DNA of 64,000 nt, taken from assembly GCA_041687455.1 (NCBI GenBank), contig JAWLBY010000017.1:1-64000 (forward strand), written 5' to 3'. This DNA is from JAWLBY01 sp041687455. Its GTDB lineage: Bacteria; Pseudomonadota; Gammaproteobacteria; Xanthomonadales; Xanthomonadaceae. Numbering within the stretch: position 1 is the stretch's first letter; every line of letters starts with the position of its first letter. The notes beneath the pieces were generated by a model. It made no database searches, was not told the origin of the DNA, and saw nothing but the letters and a program-made list of their open reading frames with translations. This document shows positions 26,936-35,889 of this stretch, one piece after another. A program made the position numbers and the translations under genes.

Positions 26936-28459
26936 ATGCCGGATCTCGTCGCGGTTGATACATTGCGCCCAGCCGACGCCAAGGAGCAGCCGATCACCAC
27001 CCCGCCGGACCGACCGCCCGTACTGCGCGCGCTGCTCGCGCAGGCAGTGTTGCTCGGCCTGTGGCTGCTGGCGTTCCTGTCCGCCCGGCTGCTCGAATAC
27101 GCGCCGCATGCGAGCCTGTGGTTCCCGCCGGCAGCGGTAACGTTTGCCGGTTTTCTGGTGCTCGGCTGGCGCGCCCTGCCCGCGTTGCTGCTCGGCTGCG
27201 CAGCGGCGACCATGATCACGGCGAGCGATGATGCGATCGTGCTGACCGCTGCGGGGCTGGTCGCCAGCGCACTCGTGTTCGCCGCGACCCACTGTGCCTC
27301 GATCGGGCTGGTCGCCGTGCTGGTCCGGCATGCGTTGTTGCGTCCCGACGCGGCGCGCTCGCTGCTGCGTCCGGTCACCGCCTTCCTGCTCGGTGGCAGT
27401 GTCGGCGCCGTGCTCGCCGCCGCCGCTGGCGCCGTCGGGCTCGGCATGACCGGCATGATCGATCCCGGCGAAGTCGGCGCGCTGATCGTGCCGTGGGCGA
27501 TCGGCGACTACGCCGGACTGGTTTCGCTCGGTCCGTTGCTGGGCGTGCTGTTGCTGCACGTCTGCCAGCGACCGCCACTGCCGCAGTCGGTCGGCCGTTT
27601 CGCCGGGCATGCGGCCCCCGGCGTCGCGGATACGCAGGCCTTCGCGAGCAAACTGGCGATCCTGCTAGGCGTCACTGCGCTGGTGCTGACCGCCGCCGCG
27701 CTGCTGCCGGGACAGCCGGCGATCGTGTTCACGCTGTTTCTTGCAATCATCGTGCAGACCTGGATCGTGCACACCCAGCGCACGCTGCAGGCCCTGTATT
27801 CGATCGCCGCGTTCTCGTTGCTGCTCGTCGTGCTGACCCCGGCGCTCGGCCTGGCCGAGCACGCGCTCGCGCTGCAGTTCGCGATGATCGCGCTGGCGGC
27901 CAACAGCTACTTCGGCATCGCCGTGCCCGATCTGTACGCCGACAATGCCAGGCTGCGGCGGCTGATGAGCCACGACCCGCTGACCGGCGCCTGGACGCGA
28001 TCGTTCTTCATCGACGAGGCGCGCGCCGGACTGCAGCGTGCGATCGCGCACGGCGAACCGGCCGCACTGGTCATGATCGATCTCGACGAGCTGAAGCTGA
28101 TCAACGACCTGCACGGTCACGCTGCCGGCGACCGTGCGCTGGCGTTGCTGGTCGAACGCTGCTCGATGGCGCTCGGCGAGCGGCAGATCATCGGCCGCCT
28201 CAGCGGCGACGAATTCTGCGTGTTCCTGCCCGGCGCCGACCGGCTCGCCGCGATGCGACAGGTCGCAGCGATGCGCGAAGCGCTGCAGTCGGTCCCGCCC
28301 GGCCGGCTGCCACATCCGCTGCAGGCCAGTTTCGGAATCGCCGTGCTGGAGCGGCATGACGACAGCTACGAATCGCTGCTGTCGCGCGCAGACCAGGCGA
28401 TGTACGAAGCGAAGCACTCCGGCCGGCGCGACGCACCTCCGCGCGTGCCGCCACGGTGA
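26936..28459 (+). CDS. Membrane diguanylate cyclase (MASE1-like, GGDEF)
   Basis: This protein of about 507 residues starts with roughly 320 residues containing eight or more transmembrane segments of MASE1 type (YAPHASLWFPPAAVTFAGFL, VLGWRALPALLLG, ALIVPWAIGDYAG). It ends in a GGDEF domain (DPLTGAWTRSFFIDEAR, MIDLDELKLINDLHGHAAGDRAL, GRLSGDEFCVFLPG). The active-site motif is SGDEF instead of GGDEF; this variant is known in active enzymes. There is no RxxD inhibitory site directly before it. The enzyme would make c-di-GMP in response to an unknown membrane signal; a PilZ protein is encoded at 17930. The ATG at 26936 is the first that keeps the membrane domain intact. Confidence 0.88.
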   Translation: MPDLVAVDTLRPADAKEQPITTPPDRPPVLRALLAQAVLLGLWLLAFLSARLLEYAPHASLWFPPAAVTFAGFLVLGWRALPALLLGCAAATMITASDDAIVLTAAGLVASALVFAATHCASIGLVAVLVRHALLRPDAARSLLRPVTAFLLGGSVGAVLAAAAGAVGLGMTGMIDPGEVGALIVPWAIGDYAGLVSLGPLLGVLLLHVCQRPPLPQSVGRFAGHAAPGVADTQAFASKLAILLGVTALVLTAAALLPGQPAIVFTLFLAIIVQTWIVHTQRTLQALYSIAAFSLLLVVLTPALGLAEHALALQFAMIALAANSYFGIAVPDLYADNARLRRLMSHDPLTGAWTRSFFIDEARAGLQRAIAHGEPAALVMIDLDELKLINDLHGHAAGDRALALLVERCSMALGERQIIGRLSGDEFCVFLPGADRLAAMRQVAAMREALQSVPPGRLPHPLQASFGIAVLERHDDSYESLLSRADQAMYEAKHSGRRDAPPRVPPR

Positions 28460-28558
28460 CGCCGCGCTGACGCCGCCGTGATCGGTGCCTCTTGCGCTCG
28501 GCGCCAGCCGTGTTTCAATGGACGTGTCCGCCGGAGCGGGCCTGCCCAGGGGAGTGCG

Positions 28559-29050
28559 ATGTCCAGCGATTCGAAGGCCGCGAGCGGCCGCTTCGGTGCC
28601 ATGCTGCGTGAGCTTGGCCAGAGCCTGGGCAGCCTGTTCGGCGGCAAGCCGGACGAGCAGCGCGTCATGACCATCGAAGTGTTGTTCGGCCTGCTCGGCT
28701 ACCTCGCCAAGCTCGACAGCCTGCTGACCAGCCACGAGGCCGAATTCATCAACAACATGATGGACGACCTCAAGCTCGGCGTGACCGAACGGCAGATCGC
28801 GATGGATGCGCAACTTCGCGGACGCAACCGGCAGATCGATCCGACTGCCGAACTGGCCCGTTTCTGTGCCGTACACGGCCCGCGCTCGGACCCGGCCGAT
28901 CAGTTGTACGACGCACTGCTGCGGCTGGCGGCGGCGGACGAGCGACTGCGGCCAAAGGAACGCCAGTTCCTCGAAACGGTCACGGTCGAACTCGGCTACT
29001 CGCCGCACGAACTCGACGAGCGACTGGCCGTCCTCGCAACCGGCGGCTGA
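28559..29050 (+). CDS. TerB-like (DjlA N-terminal-type) protein
   Basis: This 163-residue protein has a helical TerB/DjlA-N fold pattern: IEVLFGLLGYLAKLDSLLTSHEAEFINNMMDDLKLG, a second half DQLYDALLRLAAADERLRPKERQFLETV, and paired acidic residues typical of TerB metal sites. The J domain of DjlA is absent. TerB domains sense metals or membrane stress. GGGGAG lies 5-10 bp before the ATG at 28559, which decides the start. No linked ter genes are present. Confidence 0.7.
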   Translation: MSSDSKAASGRFGAMLRELGQSLGSLFGGKPDEQRVMTIEVLFGLLGYLAKLDSLLTSHEAEFINNMMDDLKLGVTERQIAMDAQLRGRNRQIDPTAELARFCAVHGPRSDPADQLYDALLRLAAADERLRPKERQFLETVTVELGYSPHELDERLAVLATGG

Positions 29051-29395
29051 ACACGACCGCTTCGGGACGGCGCGCTCGAAGCAGCCCGTACGCATCTGGC
29101 ACTGGCAGCGTCGGCCCGCAAACGGCCGGTCCGGGCAAGTTGCGGTCGGCGTGCGTCGCGGCCTCGTGCAAGCTGCAATAGATTCACTCGCCGATTCGCG
29201 CCTGCCATTCATCGAATCCGGTCGTGCTCGCGGCGCTGACGTCGTCGAGCCGGGTTGATCGCGCGCGCCGGCGCCGATCGCGCCGATTCCAGGCCTGTCT
29301 CGCGCATCCGCTGCAACGGCAGCGCTAATTGGCACGGCTTCTGCTGAGCGAAGTGCGACCGATTCGGTCCACCGCCCCATCCAGGAGACCGTCCC
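29051..29395. other. Intergenic region, no gene recognised
   Basis: This 345-bp stretch separates the TerB-like gene from the small envelope genes and presumably holds their promoter. I see no repeat or RNA gene in it. The frames on both strands are short and lack ribosome binding sites. Confidence 0.5.
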
Positions 29396-29566
29396 ATGTT
29401 AGGCCTGGCCATCACCTTTCTCGTCATCGCGCTGATCGCGGCCGTGCTCGGTTTCGGCGGAATCGCCGGCACCGCGACCGGAATCGCCAAAGTGCTGTTC
29501 CTGATCTTCATCGTGCTGTTCCTCGTGTCGTTGATCTTCGGCGGCATCCGCAAGACCCGACCGTGA
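29396..29566 (+). CDS. DUF1328 family small membrane protein
   Basis: This 56-residue protein (MLGLAITFLVIALIAAVLGF, then GGIAGTATGIAKVLFLIFIV, ending GGIRKTRP) has two hydrophobic segments and matches the DUF1328 pattern closely, including FGGIAG. CAGGAGACC precedes the ATG. Such proteins are widespread, often induced by stress, and of unknown function. It begins a run of small envelope genes. Confidence 0.88.
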   Translation: MLGLAITFLVIALIAAVLGFGGIAGTATGIAKVLFLIFIVLFLVSLIFGGIRKTRP

Positions 29567-29595
29567 ACCACGCATCGACCGCAAAGGAGACTGCA

Positions 29596-29745
29596 ATGGA
29601 ACGCATCCGCCACTCGTTGATCCTGCTCGCCCTGCTCGCCACCGCCACATTCGCGACCGGCTGCAACACGGTCGAAGGTGCGGGCCGCGATATCCAGGGC
29701 GCCGGCAAGGCGATCGAAGACACCGCCGAGGACGCTCGCCGCTGA
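29596..29745 (+). CDS. Entericidin A/B family lipoprotein
   Basis: This 49-residue lipoprotein has a signal peptide with lipobox FATGC (lipidated Cys at 23) and the entericidin core NTVEGAGRDIQGAGKAIEDTA. Entericidins are small outer- or inner-membrane lipoproteins linked to stress and programmed lysis in E. coli. AAAGGAGACTGCA precedes the ATG. It lies 29 bp after the DUF1328 gene and is probably co-transcribed. Confidence 0.92.
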   Translation: MERIRHSLILLALLATATFATGCNTVEGAGRDIQGAGKAIEDTAEDARR

Positions 29746-29797
29746 GCGACGGGCCGCCATGCCTGGAGCGTTGCGGCGACCACAAGGAGACCGAACC

Positions 29798-30175
29798 ATG
29801 AACATCCGAACCCATTCCCTGCTTGCCACCGCCGTTGCGGCGATGTTCGTCCTGGCCGGCTGCGAGGAAACCCCGCGCGAAACCGCACAGGACGTCGCCG
29901 AGACGCGCCAGGAGCAGCGCGAGGAAGTCGCCGAGACGCGCCGGGATGTCGCGCAGAGCGTGCAGGAGGAGCGCCGCGAAACCACGGCCGCGGTCGCCGA
30001 GGGCCGGCAGGAGATCGCGCTGGCACAGGCCAAGGCCGATTACGAGATCGCGATGGAACGCTGCGACGCGCTCGAGGGCGCCGCGCAGGACCAGTGCGAG
30101 AGCCAGGCCGAGCAGCGCTACGACGTCGCCAGGGCCGAAGCCGAACGGCTGGCTGCCTACGAACGCGACGAGTGA
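29798..30175 (+). CDS. Small lipoprotein with charged helical repeats
   Basis: This 125-residue lipoprotein has lipobox VLAGC (Cys 22), then a Glu/Arg-rich helix with heptad-like repeats of the AETRQEQREEVAETRRDV kind, and a C-terminal segment with two Cys (MERCDALEGAAQDQCES) that could form a disulfide. The helix resembles other periplasmic lipoprotein coiled coils. AAGGAGACC precedes the ATG at 29798. I recognise no named family. It belongs to the envelope cluster. Confidence 0.75.
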   Translation: MNIRTHSLLATAVAAMFVLAGCEETPRETAQDVAETRQEQREEVAETRRDVAQSVQEERRETTAAVAEGRQEIALAQAKADYEIAMERCDALEGAAQDQCESQAEQRYDVARAEAERLAAYERDE

Positions 30176-30303
30176 TCCGGTAGCACCGGTACGGCGCTCC
30201 GGTCGCCCGTGCCGATGGCCGGGCCGACCGGCCACTGTCTGGCCCCGAAGCGGCCCCGGCCGTTGCCGCACCGGTGCACGGCAATCTCAGGGAGGAGTCG
30301 ATC

Positions 30304-30462
30304 ATGAGCCTCGGTACGATCCTGCTGATCATCCTGATCCTGCTGCTGGTCGGCGCATTGCCGGCCTGGCCGCACAGCCGCGGGTGGGGCTACGGCCCGT
30401 CCGGCATCGCCGGACTGCTGGTCGTGATCCTGTTGCTGCTGGTGCTGTTCCGCGGTTTCTGA
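30304..30462 (+). CDS. DUF3309 family small membrane protein
   Basis: This 52-residue protein (MSLGTILLIILILLLVGALP, then AWPHSRGWGYGPSGIAGLLV) matches the DUF3309 pattern: a hydrophobic helix, a WPHSRGWGYGPSG motif, and a second helix. GGGAGGAG precedes the start ATG at 30304. Function is unknown; such genes are often near general stress genes. Confidence 0.9.
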   Translation: MSLGTILLIILILLLVGALPAWPHSRGWGYGPSGIAGLLVVILLLLVLFRGF

Positions 30463-30577
30463 TTCCGGAATCCGCGTGGCGTACACATCGTTCGAGCCGG
30501 GATCGGCGGCCTGCGGCGTTCCTGTCGAAGGCCGGGATCGACCGTCACGATCGACGGCTCGACAACGGAGGTCTGCA

Positions 30578-30949
30578 ATGCTCACCAAGTGTTTTCCCAC
30601 CATCGTGCTCGCCGCCCTGCTGGCGGCGCCGCTGTCCGCCGAGGCGGGACGCAGCGAAGCACGGACCGCGCTGACCCGCGCCAGCAGCGGAGTTGCCGCC
30701 GCCGAGCGCGCCGGCGCGCCGGAGCAGGCCAGCGTCGAACTCGGGCTGGCCCGCGACCAGTTGATGCTGGCCGCACGGGCCTGCGAACGACGCGACTGGA
30801 ATGTCTGCGAACGCGCCGCGCATCGGGCGCACGCGGACGCCCGACTGGCCGAGGCACGGACCCGGCAACTGCGCGCCGAGGCCGCCACTGGCTCGATCGA
30901 GGCGGCGGTCGACACGCTGCGGGCGGAACTGGCCCGCCAAGGAGACTGA
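30578..30949 (+). CDS. DUF4398-type periplasmic protein
   Basis: This 123-residue protein has a signal peptide (MLTKCFPTIVLAALLAAPLSAEA) and a helical domain (ARTALTRASSGVAAAERAGA and ERRDWNVCERAAHRAHADARLAEAR) of DUF4398 type, with two Cys. CGGAGGTCTGCA precedes the start ATG. It ends 2 bp before the OmpA-family gene, so the two are translationally linked. Confidence 0.75.
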   Translation: MLTKCFPTIVLAALLAAPLSAEAGRSEARTALTRASSGVAAAERAGAPEQASVELGLARDQLMLAARACERRDWNVCERAAHRAHADARLAEARTRQLRAEAATGSIEAAVDTLRAELARQGD

Positions 30950-30951
30950 CC

Positions 30952-31974
30952 ATGAACCGTTGGGCCACCCCATCCGCGCTGCTGGCCGCCGCGCTCGTCG
31001 CCGGCTGTGCCAGCACCCCGACCATTCGCCCGGAAGTGCTCGCGCTGCAGAACGACCTGCAACGGCTGCGCAGCGATCCGCGGATCTCTCAGAACGCGGC
31101 GGTCGAGCTGCGCGACGCCGAACTGGCGGTCAACGTGATCGTCGCCGAGCGGCGCCGGATGCGCCCGGCCGACTTCGATCAGAGCCTCTATCTGGCCGGC
31201 CGGCTGATCGACATCGCCGAAGCCGAAGGCCTGGCCCGACATGCCACGCTGCGTGGACGCGAACTCGATCGCGAACGCGAACGGCTGCTGGTCGACGCCC
31301 GTGCGCAGGAAGCCGCGATCGCCCGCCGCCAGGCCGATGATGCCCGCCGGCGCGCCGAAGACGCACGGCTTTCGACCGAACTGGCACGCAGCGAAACCGA
31401 GGCAGCGATGCGCCGGACCGAGGAGGCGCGGCTGGCCGCCGAGCGCGAACGACTGCTGGCCGAGCAGGGCCTGCGCGAGGCCGAGCTGGCGCGCTCGGAT
31501 GCCGAACGCGCGCGCGCCGAAGCCGACGCGGCGCGGCGGTCGATGCAGCAGATGCAGACCGAACTGGCCGACCTGCAGGCGCGACAGACCGAGCGCGGCC
31601 TGGTCGTGACGATCAGCGACGTGCTGTTCGAGGTCGATCGTGCCGAGCTGAAGCCCGGCTCGCTGCGACAGCTCGACAAGCTGATCGCTGCGATGCGCGA
31701 GCGTCCCGACTTCAACCTGGTCATCGAGGGCCACACCGACTCGACCGGCAGCTCGTCCTACAACCAGGCGCTGTCGGAACGCCGAGCCGACGCGGTTCGC
31801 GGCTATCTGGCCCGCAACGGCATCGATCCGTCGCGGCTGCGTGCGGTCGGGCTCGGCCAGGACTATCCGGTTGCCAGCAATGCGGATGCCTCGGGCCGGC
31901 AGCAGAACCGCCGTGTCGAGATCGTGATCCAGGACAGCAGCGGCACCCGCCTCGGCGCCACCGAACGCGACTGA
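30952..31974 (+). CDS. OmpA-family lipoprotein with DUF4398 region
   Basis: This 340-residue lipoprotein has lipobox LVAGC (Cys 19). A DUF4398-like segment follows, then a long Arg/Glu/Ala-rich coiled coil (about residues 100-205), and a C-terminal OmpA domain (VTISDVLFEVDRAELKPGSL, VIEGHTDSTGSSSYNQALSE, RRADAVRGYLARNGI, GRQQNRRVEIVI) that binds peptidoglycan. It anchors the outer membrane to the cell wall. GGAGACTGACC precedes the ATG. It is the last gene of the small-envelope cluster. Confidence 0.9.
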   Translation: MNRWATPSALLAAALVAGCASTPTIRPEVLALQNDLQRLRSDPRISQNAAVELRDAELAVNVIVAERRRMRPADFDQSLYLAGRLIDIAEAEGLARHATLRGRELDRERERLLVDARAQEAAIARRQADDARRRAEDARLSTELARSETEAAMRRTEEARLAAERERLLAEQGLREAELARSDAERARAEADAARRSMQQMQTELADLQARQTERGLVVTISDVLFEVDRAELKPGSLRQLDKLIAAMRERPDFNLVIEGHTDSTGSSSYNQALSERRADAVRGYLARNGIDPSRLRAVGLGQDYPVASNADASGRQQNRRVEIVIQDSSGTRLGATERD

Positions 31975-32011
31975 GCCGCACCGGGCCGGACCGCCGGCCC
32001 GGTCGTCACCC

Positions 32012-32494
32012 ATGCTGCTGCTCGCCAAAGCCATTCACATCGCCGCCGTCGCGCTCTGGTTCGGCGGCCTGTTTCTGCTGCCGCGGCTGTTGGCGTCGCG
32101 CGCCCGCGCGGACGGCCCGGACGCCGATCGCTATTTCATCCCGGTCGCGCGGCGCCTGTATTTCCATCTGATGACGCCGGCCGCCGTGCTGGCCGTCACG
32201 CTCGGCGGCGGCCTGGTCGCGGTGACCCCGGTCGGGGCCTGGCTGCCGGCCAAGCTGCTGCTGGTGGCCGTCGCGCTGGCGCTGCACGCCTATTTCGGGC
32301 TCGCCCTGTTCGACCTGTCGAACGGACGCAGCCGCCACCGTCCGCTGACGTTCTCGTTGCTCGGCTGGCTACCGCTGCTGCTGGCCACCGGCATCATCGT
32401 GCTGACCGCAGCCAAGCCGGTCACGATCGCACCACTCGATGCCGAGACGCGCCGCGCACCGCTGCACGCGCCGCTGGCGCCGGGGCTGCGCTGA
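32012..32494 (+). CDS. CopD/HemJ-like membrane protein
   Basis: This 160-residue protein has four transmembrane helices. The first begins LLLAKAIHIAAVALWFGGLF, with a conserved His on the helix as in CopD and UPF0093/HemJ proteins; a further His occurs in RRLYFHLMTPAAVLAV and LALHAYFG. Conserved His pairs in this family may bind heme or copper. It lies next to the oxidase locus but on the opposite strand. The role, protoporphyrinogen oxidase-like or copper-related, cannot be decided from sequence. Confidence 0.7.
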   Translation: MLLLAKAIHIAAVALWFGGLFLLPRLLASRARADGPDADRYFIPVARRLYFHLMTPAAVLAVTLGGGLVAVTPVGAWLPAKLLLVAVALALHAYFGLALFDLSNGRSRHRPLTFSLLGWLPLLLATGIIVLTAAKPVTIAPLDAETRRAPLHAPLAPGLR

Positions 32495-32507
32495 CGACGT
32501 CGACCGA

Positions 32508-33032
32508 TCAGCGCCCGGGCGGAACGTCGTCGCCGACGTCGGTGTCCTGCTCGTGTTCGAACGCGCCGATCGAATGACCGAACGTCAGAGTGCCGCCGAG
32601 CCAGCCGGTCACTGCGACCACCGCGCCCATCGCCAGCGACAGCAGCCAGCCCCACGGCCAGACCGCGCCGACCGGGTCGTCCCAGCGCAGCCGCAGGTTG
32701 GCGGCGGCGATCGCCAGCAGCACGATCGCCGACAGCATGTGGCTCCAGCCGGACACATGGCTGCGGACGCGCCGCATCGTCGCGAAATCGATCGCTCCGA
32801 CCAGCGCCGCGAGCAGTCCCATCGCGAGCCCGACCAGCAGCAGCCACAGCGACACCCTGGCCCAGAACGGATCGGCGCTGAAACGCAGCATCAGATCGCT
32901 CGGCCAGACCAGCATCAGCAGCGCGATCGGAAACACCACCAGCATCGGGTGGATCGGATGCCGCAGCACATGCACCGTGCTCGGCACGATGTGCTGCTGC
33001 GCAATCCGCTGCTCGCGATCGCTCAGCGGCAT
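32508..33032 (-). CDS. DUF2231 family membrane protein
   Basis: This 174-residue protein has four transmembrane helices and the DUF2231 pattern (HVLRHPIHPMLVVFPIALLM, LVGLAMGLLAALVGAIDF, WSHMLSAIVLLAIAAANL, GWLGGTLTFGHSIG). DUF2231 members often carry His residues for heme or redox work and are frequently near oxidases. The start at 33032 overlaps the small gene upstream by 10 nt. It is the last gene of the oxidase operon. Confidence 0.85.
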   Translation of the reverse strand: MPLSDREQRIAQQHIVPSTVHVLRHPIHPMLVVFPIALLMLVWPSDLMLRFSADPFWARVSLWLLLVGLAMGLLAALVGAIDFATMRRVRSHVSGWSHMLSAIVLLAIAAANLRLRWDDPVGAVWPWGWLLSLAMGAVVAVTGWLGGTLTFGHSIGAFEHEQDTDVGDDVPPGR

Positions 33033-33376
33033 GGCGGCACCAGCAGCATCGGCAGCGCGGTCAGCACGATCGCGATCAGCGCCAGCCCGCCGAGCAGCGC
33101 GCTGAGCCTGGCCAGGAAGCGGCGCCGCTGACCATGCGGCGGGGTCTCCGGCCGGCGCGCGCGATCGAACCCGGCGAGCGTGATCGCGAGCGCCACCAGC
33201 AGCGCGAGCACCGTCGTCGTCGCCAGCCAGAGCAGCACTGCGGTCGTCGAGTAGCCGCGCGCACAGGCCAGCCCGACGCCGGCATACACGAGCAGGAAGT
33301 GAATTGCCCACACGATCATCGCGGCGACCGCCGCGAGCAACGGAAAGTGCTGCACGAAGCGAATCAGCGGTCGCAT
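33023..33376 (-). CDS. Small membrane protein of the oxidase operon (unknown)
   Basis: This 117-residue protein has three to four transmembrane helices (LLAAVAAMIVWAIHFLLVYAG, STTAVLLWLATTTVLALLVA, and LSALLGGLALIAIVLTALPM). I recognise no named family; a His in WAIHFLLVY and a conserved Cys in GVGLACARG are visible. Its ATG at 33376 overlaps the last base of the oxidase subunit I-III gene, so it is translated with it. It may help oxidase assembly. Confidence 0.7.
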   Translation of the reverse strand: MRPLIRFVQHFPLLAAVAAMIVWAIHFLLVYAGVGLACARGYSTTAVLLWLATTTVLALLVALAITLAGFDRARRPETPPHGQRRRFLARLSALLGGLALIAIVLTALPMLLVPPCR

Positions 33377-35889
33377 CAGAGCACCCTCGGAAACAGCACC
33401 AGCAGCGCGATCGCGAGCACCGCGACCACCACCGCGTAGTTCCACAACACCTGGGCGACACGCAGCTCGAGCGGACGACCGGCATCGACCCAGCCGCGGC
33501 GGTGCCGCTCGGCGACGAACAGGGCGACCAGCCAGGCCAGCGCGACGTGGAGCCACGCGAAGCCGAGCACGCTGGCGCTGACCGACGCATAGGCGTGCGC
33601 CGTCGGCGGCGGCAGCCCGTCGAGCAGGATCCATCCGGCCAGCGCCAGCGCCAGCAGCCCGAGCCCGAGACCGGCACCGAACCAGCGCCGGAACAGCCGC
33701 GCCCGCCGCAGCGACGCGCGGGCCAGCCCGATTGCCGCCGAGCTCGCGACCAGCAGCGCGGCGAACAGCAGTGCCGGCCCCGCCGCCGGTGGCGGCCAGC
33801 CAGCCGGTGGCCACGCCTCGGCCGACAGCCACAGGTAGACATAACCGAACAGCAGCGCGGCGAATGCCGTCGCATCGGCGCACAGGAATACCGCCAAGCC
33901 CCACCAGCCCGGCGCGTTGTGCGCGGCGTACTGGGTCGGCAGGCGCAGCCCGCCACCGGCCTCCAGACGGTCCGGCGCGCGGCGGTCGCCGGTGCTCCAG
34001 GCCCAGCCGACGAAACAGCCGATCGCGACCGCCAGCGCAAGCAGCGCCAACAGGTAGAACGAGCCGAGCACGCCGATGAACGACGCCGCCGTCGCCAGCG
34101 CCGCCGCCAGCGGCCACCAGCTCGAGTTCGACAACCGGATCACCTGCTCGGGCCGGCCATCGAGCGGACTGGTGCCGAGCATCTCGCGCGCGCCGTCGCG
34201 GGCAATGCCGAGATAGCGTTCGCCGAACGCGATCAGTTTCGGCAGCCTCGGTTCGTCCCACAGCGGATCGCGGCTCGCGACGGCCGGCACGCCGGCGAAG
34301 TTGTAGTTCGGCGGCGGCACCGGCAGGCTCCATTCGAGCGTCGACGCCTGCCACGGATTGGCCTGCGCCGCACGTACGCCGTGGCGCCAGCCGAGCAGCA
34401 GGTCGAGCATGAAGGCGCCGACGCCGAACGCGAACAGGAAGCCGCCGACCGTCGACAGCATGTTCAGTACGTCGACACCGAGATCGCTCGAATAGGTGTA
34501 GACGCGACGCGGCAGGCCGAGCATGCCGGTCAGGTGCATCGGCAGGAAGGTCAGGTTGAAACCGATGAAGATCAGCCAGAACGCGGCCCCAGCGGTCGAG
34601 CGCTGCGACATCCGGCCGCTCCACAGCGGCAGCCAGTAGTAGAACGCCGCGAACAGCGGGAACATCAGCCCGCCGATCAGCACGTAGTGCAGGTGCGCGA
34701 CGACAAAATGACTGTCGTGGACCTGCCAGTCGAACGGTACGAACGCAACCATCACGCCGGTCAGGCCGCCGAGCACGAACACGAAGAAGAATCCGAGCAC
34801 GTACAGCATCGGCACGCGCAGCTCCGGCCGACCGCTCCACAGCGTCGCGATCCAGGCGAACACCTGGATTCCGGTCGGGATCGCCACCGCCATGCTGGCG
34901 GCCGAGAAGAACCCCAGCGACAGCAGCGGAATGCCGACCGTGAACATGTGATGCACCCACAGGCCGAAGCTCAGGAAGGCCATTCCGAGCACCGCCAGCA
35001 CCACCCAGCTATAGCCGACCATCGGCCGCCGCGCGAAGGTCGGGATCAGCGTCGACAGCACGCCGGCCGCCGGCAGGAAGACGATATAGACCTCGGGATG
35101 GCCGAACAGCCAGAACAGGTGCTGCCACAGCAGCGGATCGCCGCCGCGGGCCGGATCGAAGAACACCATGCCGGTCGCGCGCTCGATCTCGAGCAGGATG
35201 CTGCCGACGATCAGCGGCGGAAAACCGAACACGATCATCAGCGAGGTGGCGAGGATGTACCACGCGAACAGTGGCATCCGCTGGATCGCCATGCCGGGCG
35301 CGCGCGTGATCATGATCGCGACGACCAGCTCGACCGCAGCAGCGACCGCCGAGATCTCGGCGAAGGTAACGCCGAGCAGCCAGAAATCGGCACTGATGTC
35401 GGGCGTGAATTCCCGTCCCGACAGCGGCACGTACATGAACCAGCCGCCGCGCGGTACGGCGTCGAACAGGAAGCTCGCATACAGCAGCAGACCGCCGAAC
35501 AGGTAGCACCAGTAGCCGTAGGCCGACAGCCGCGGGAACGGCATGTCGCGCGCACCGAGCATCTTCGGGATCAGGTACAGCGCGAAACCTTCCATGATCG
35601 GCACGGCGAACAGGAACATCATCGTCGTGCCGTGCATCGTGACCAGTTCGGCGTAGCGCTGCGGATCGAGCACCGTGTTGCCGGGCCAGGCGAGCTGCAG
35701 CCGGATGAACATCGCGAGCAGGCCGCCGACCAGCATGAACGCGAAGCCGGTGGCGATGAAACGCAGGCCGATCGTGCCGTGGTTGACCGCAGACAGCGCG
35801 CCGAGGCCCGGCCGGTTGGCCCAGATCGCGGCCAGATCGGCGTGCAGCCTGGCCGCATCGGCCGCGGTCGGATGGCGTCTGTCGCTCAC
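33376..35889 (-). CDS. coxA: Cytochrome c oxidase subunit I-III fusion
   Basis: This protein of about 837 residues joins subunits I and III. Subunit I carries heme and CuB ligands: MHGTTMMFLFAVP (low-spin heme His), GHPEVYIVFLPAAG (the His-Tyr CuB pair), WVHHMFTVG (two CuB His) and HDSHFVVAHLHYVLIGG (heme ligands). A linker (near residues 520-600) leads to a subunit III-like helical domain (NAPGWWGLAVFLCADATAFAALL and on). It starts with GTG at 35889, overlapping the coxB stop in GTGA. This is a proton-pumping heme-copper oxidase of the caa3 type. Confidence 0.92.
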   Translation of the reverse strand: MSDRRHPTAADAARLHADLAAIWANRPGLGALSAVNHGTIGLRFIATGFAFMLVGGLLAMFIRLQLAWPGNTVLDPQRYAELVTMHGTTMMFLFAVPIMEGFALYLIPKMLGARDMPFPRLSAYGYWCYLFGGLLLYASFLFDAVPRGGWFMYVPLSGREFTPDISADFWLLGVTFAEISAVAAAVELVVAIMITRAPGMAIQRMPLFAWYILATSLMIVFGFPPLIVGSILLEIERATGMVFFDPARGGDPLLWQHLFWLFGHPEVYIVFLPAAGVLSTLIPTFARRPMVGYSWVVLAVLGMAFLSFGLWVHHMFTVGIPLLSLGFFSAASMAVAIPTGIQVFAWIATLWSGRPELRVPMLYVLGFFFVFVLGGLTGVMVAFVPFDWQVHDSHFVVAHLHYVLIGGLMFPLFAAFYYWLPLWSGRMSQRSTAGAAFWLIFIGFNLTFLPMHLTGMLGLPRRVYTYSSDLGVDVLNMLSTVGGFLFAFGVGAFMLDLLLGWRHGVRAAQANPWQASTLEWSLPVPPPNYNFAGVPAVASRDPLWDEPRLPKLIAFGERYLGIARDGAREMLGTSPLDGRPEQVIRLSNSSWWPLAAALATAASFIGVLGSFYLLALLALAVAIGCFVGWAWSTGDRRAPDRLEAGGGLRLPTQYAAHNAPGWWGLAVFLCADATAFAALLFGYVYLWLSAEAWPPAGWPPPAAGPALLFAALLVASSAAIGLARASLRRARLFRRWFGAGLGLGLLALALAGWILLDGLPPPTAHAYASVSASVLGFAWLHVALAWLVALFVAERHRRGWVDAGRPLELRVAQVLWNYAVVVAVLAIALLVLFPRVL

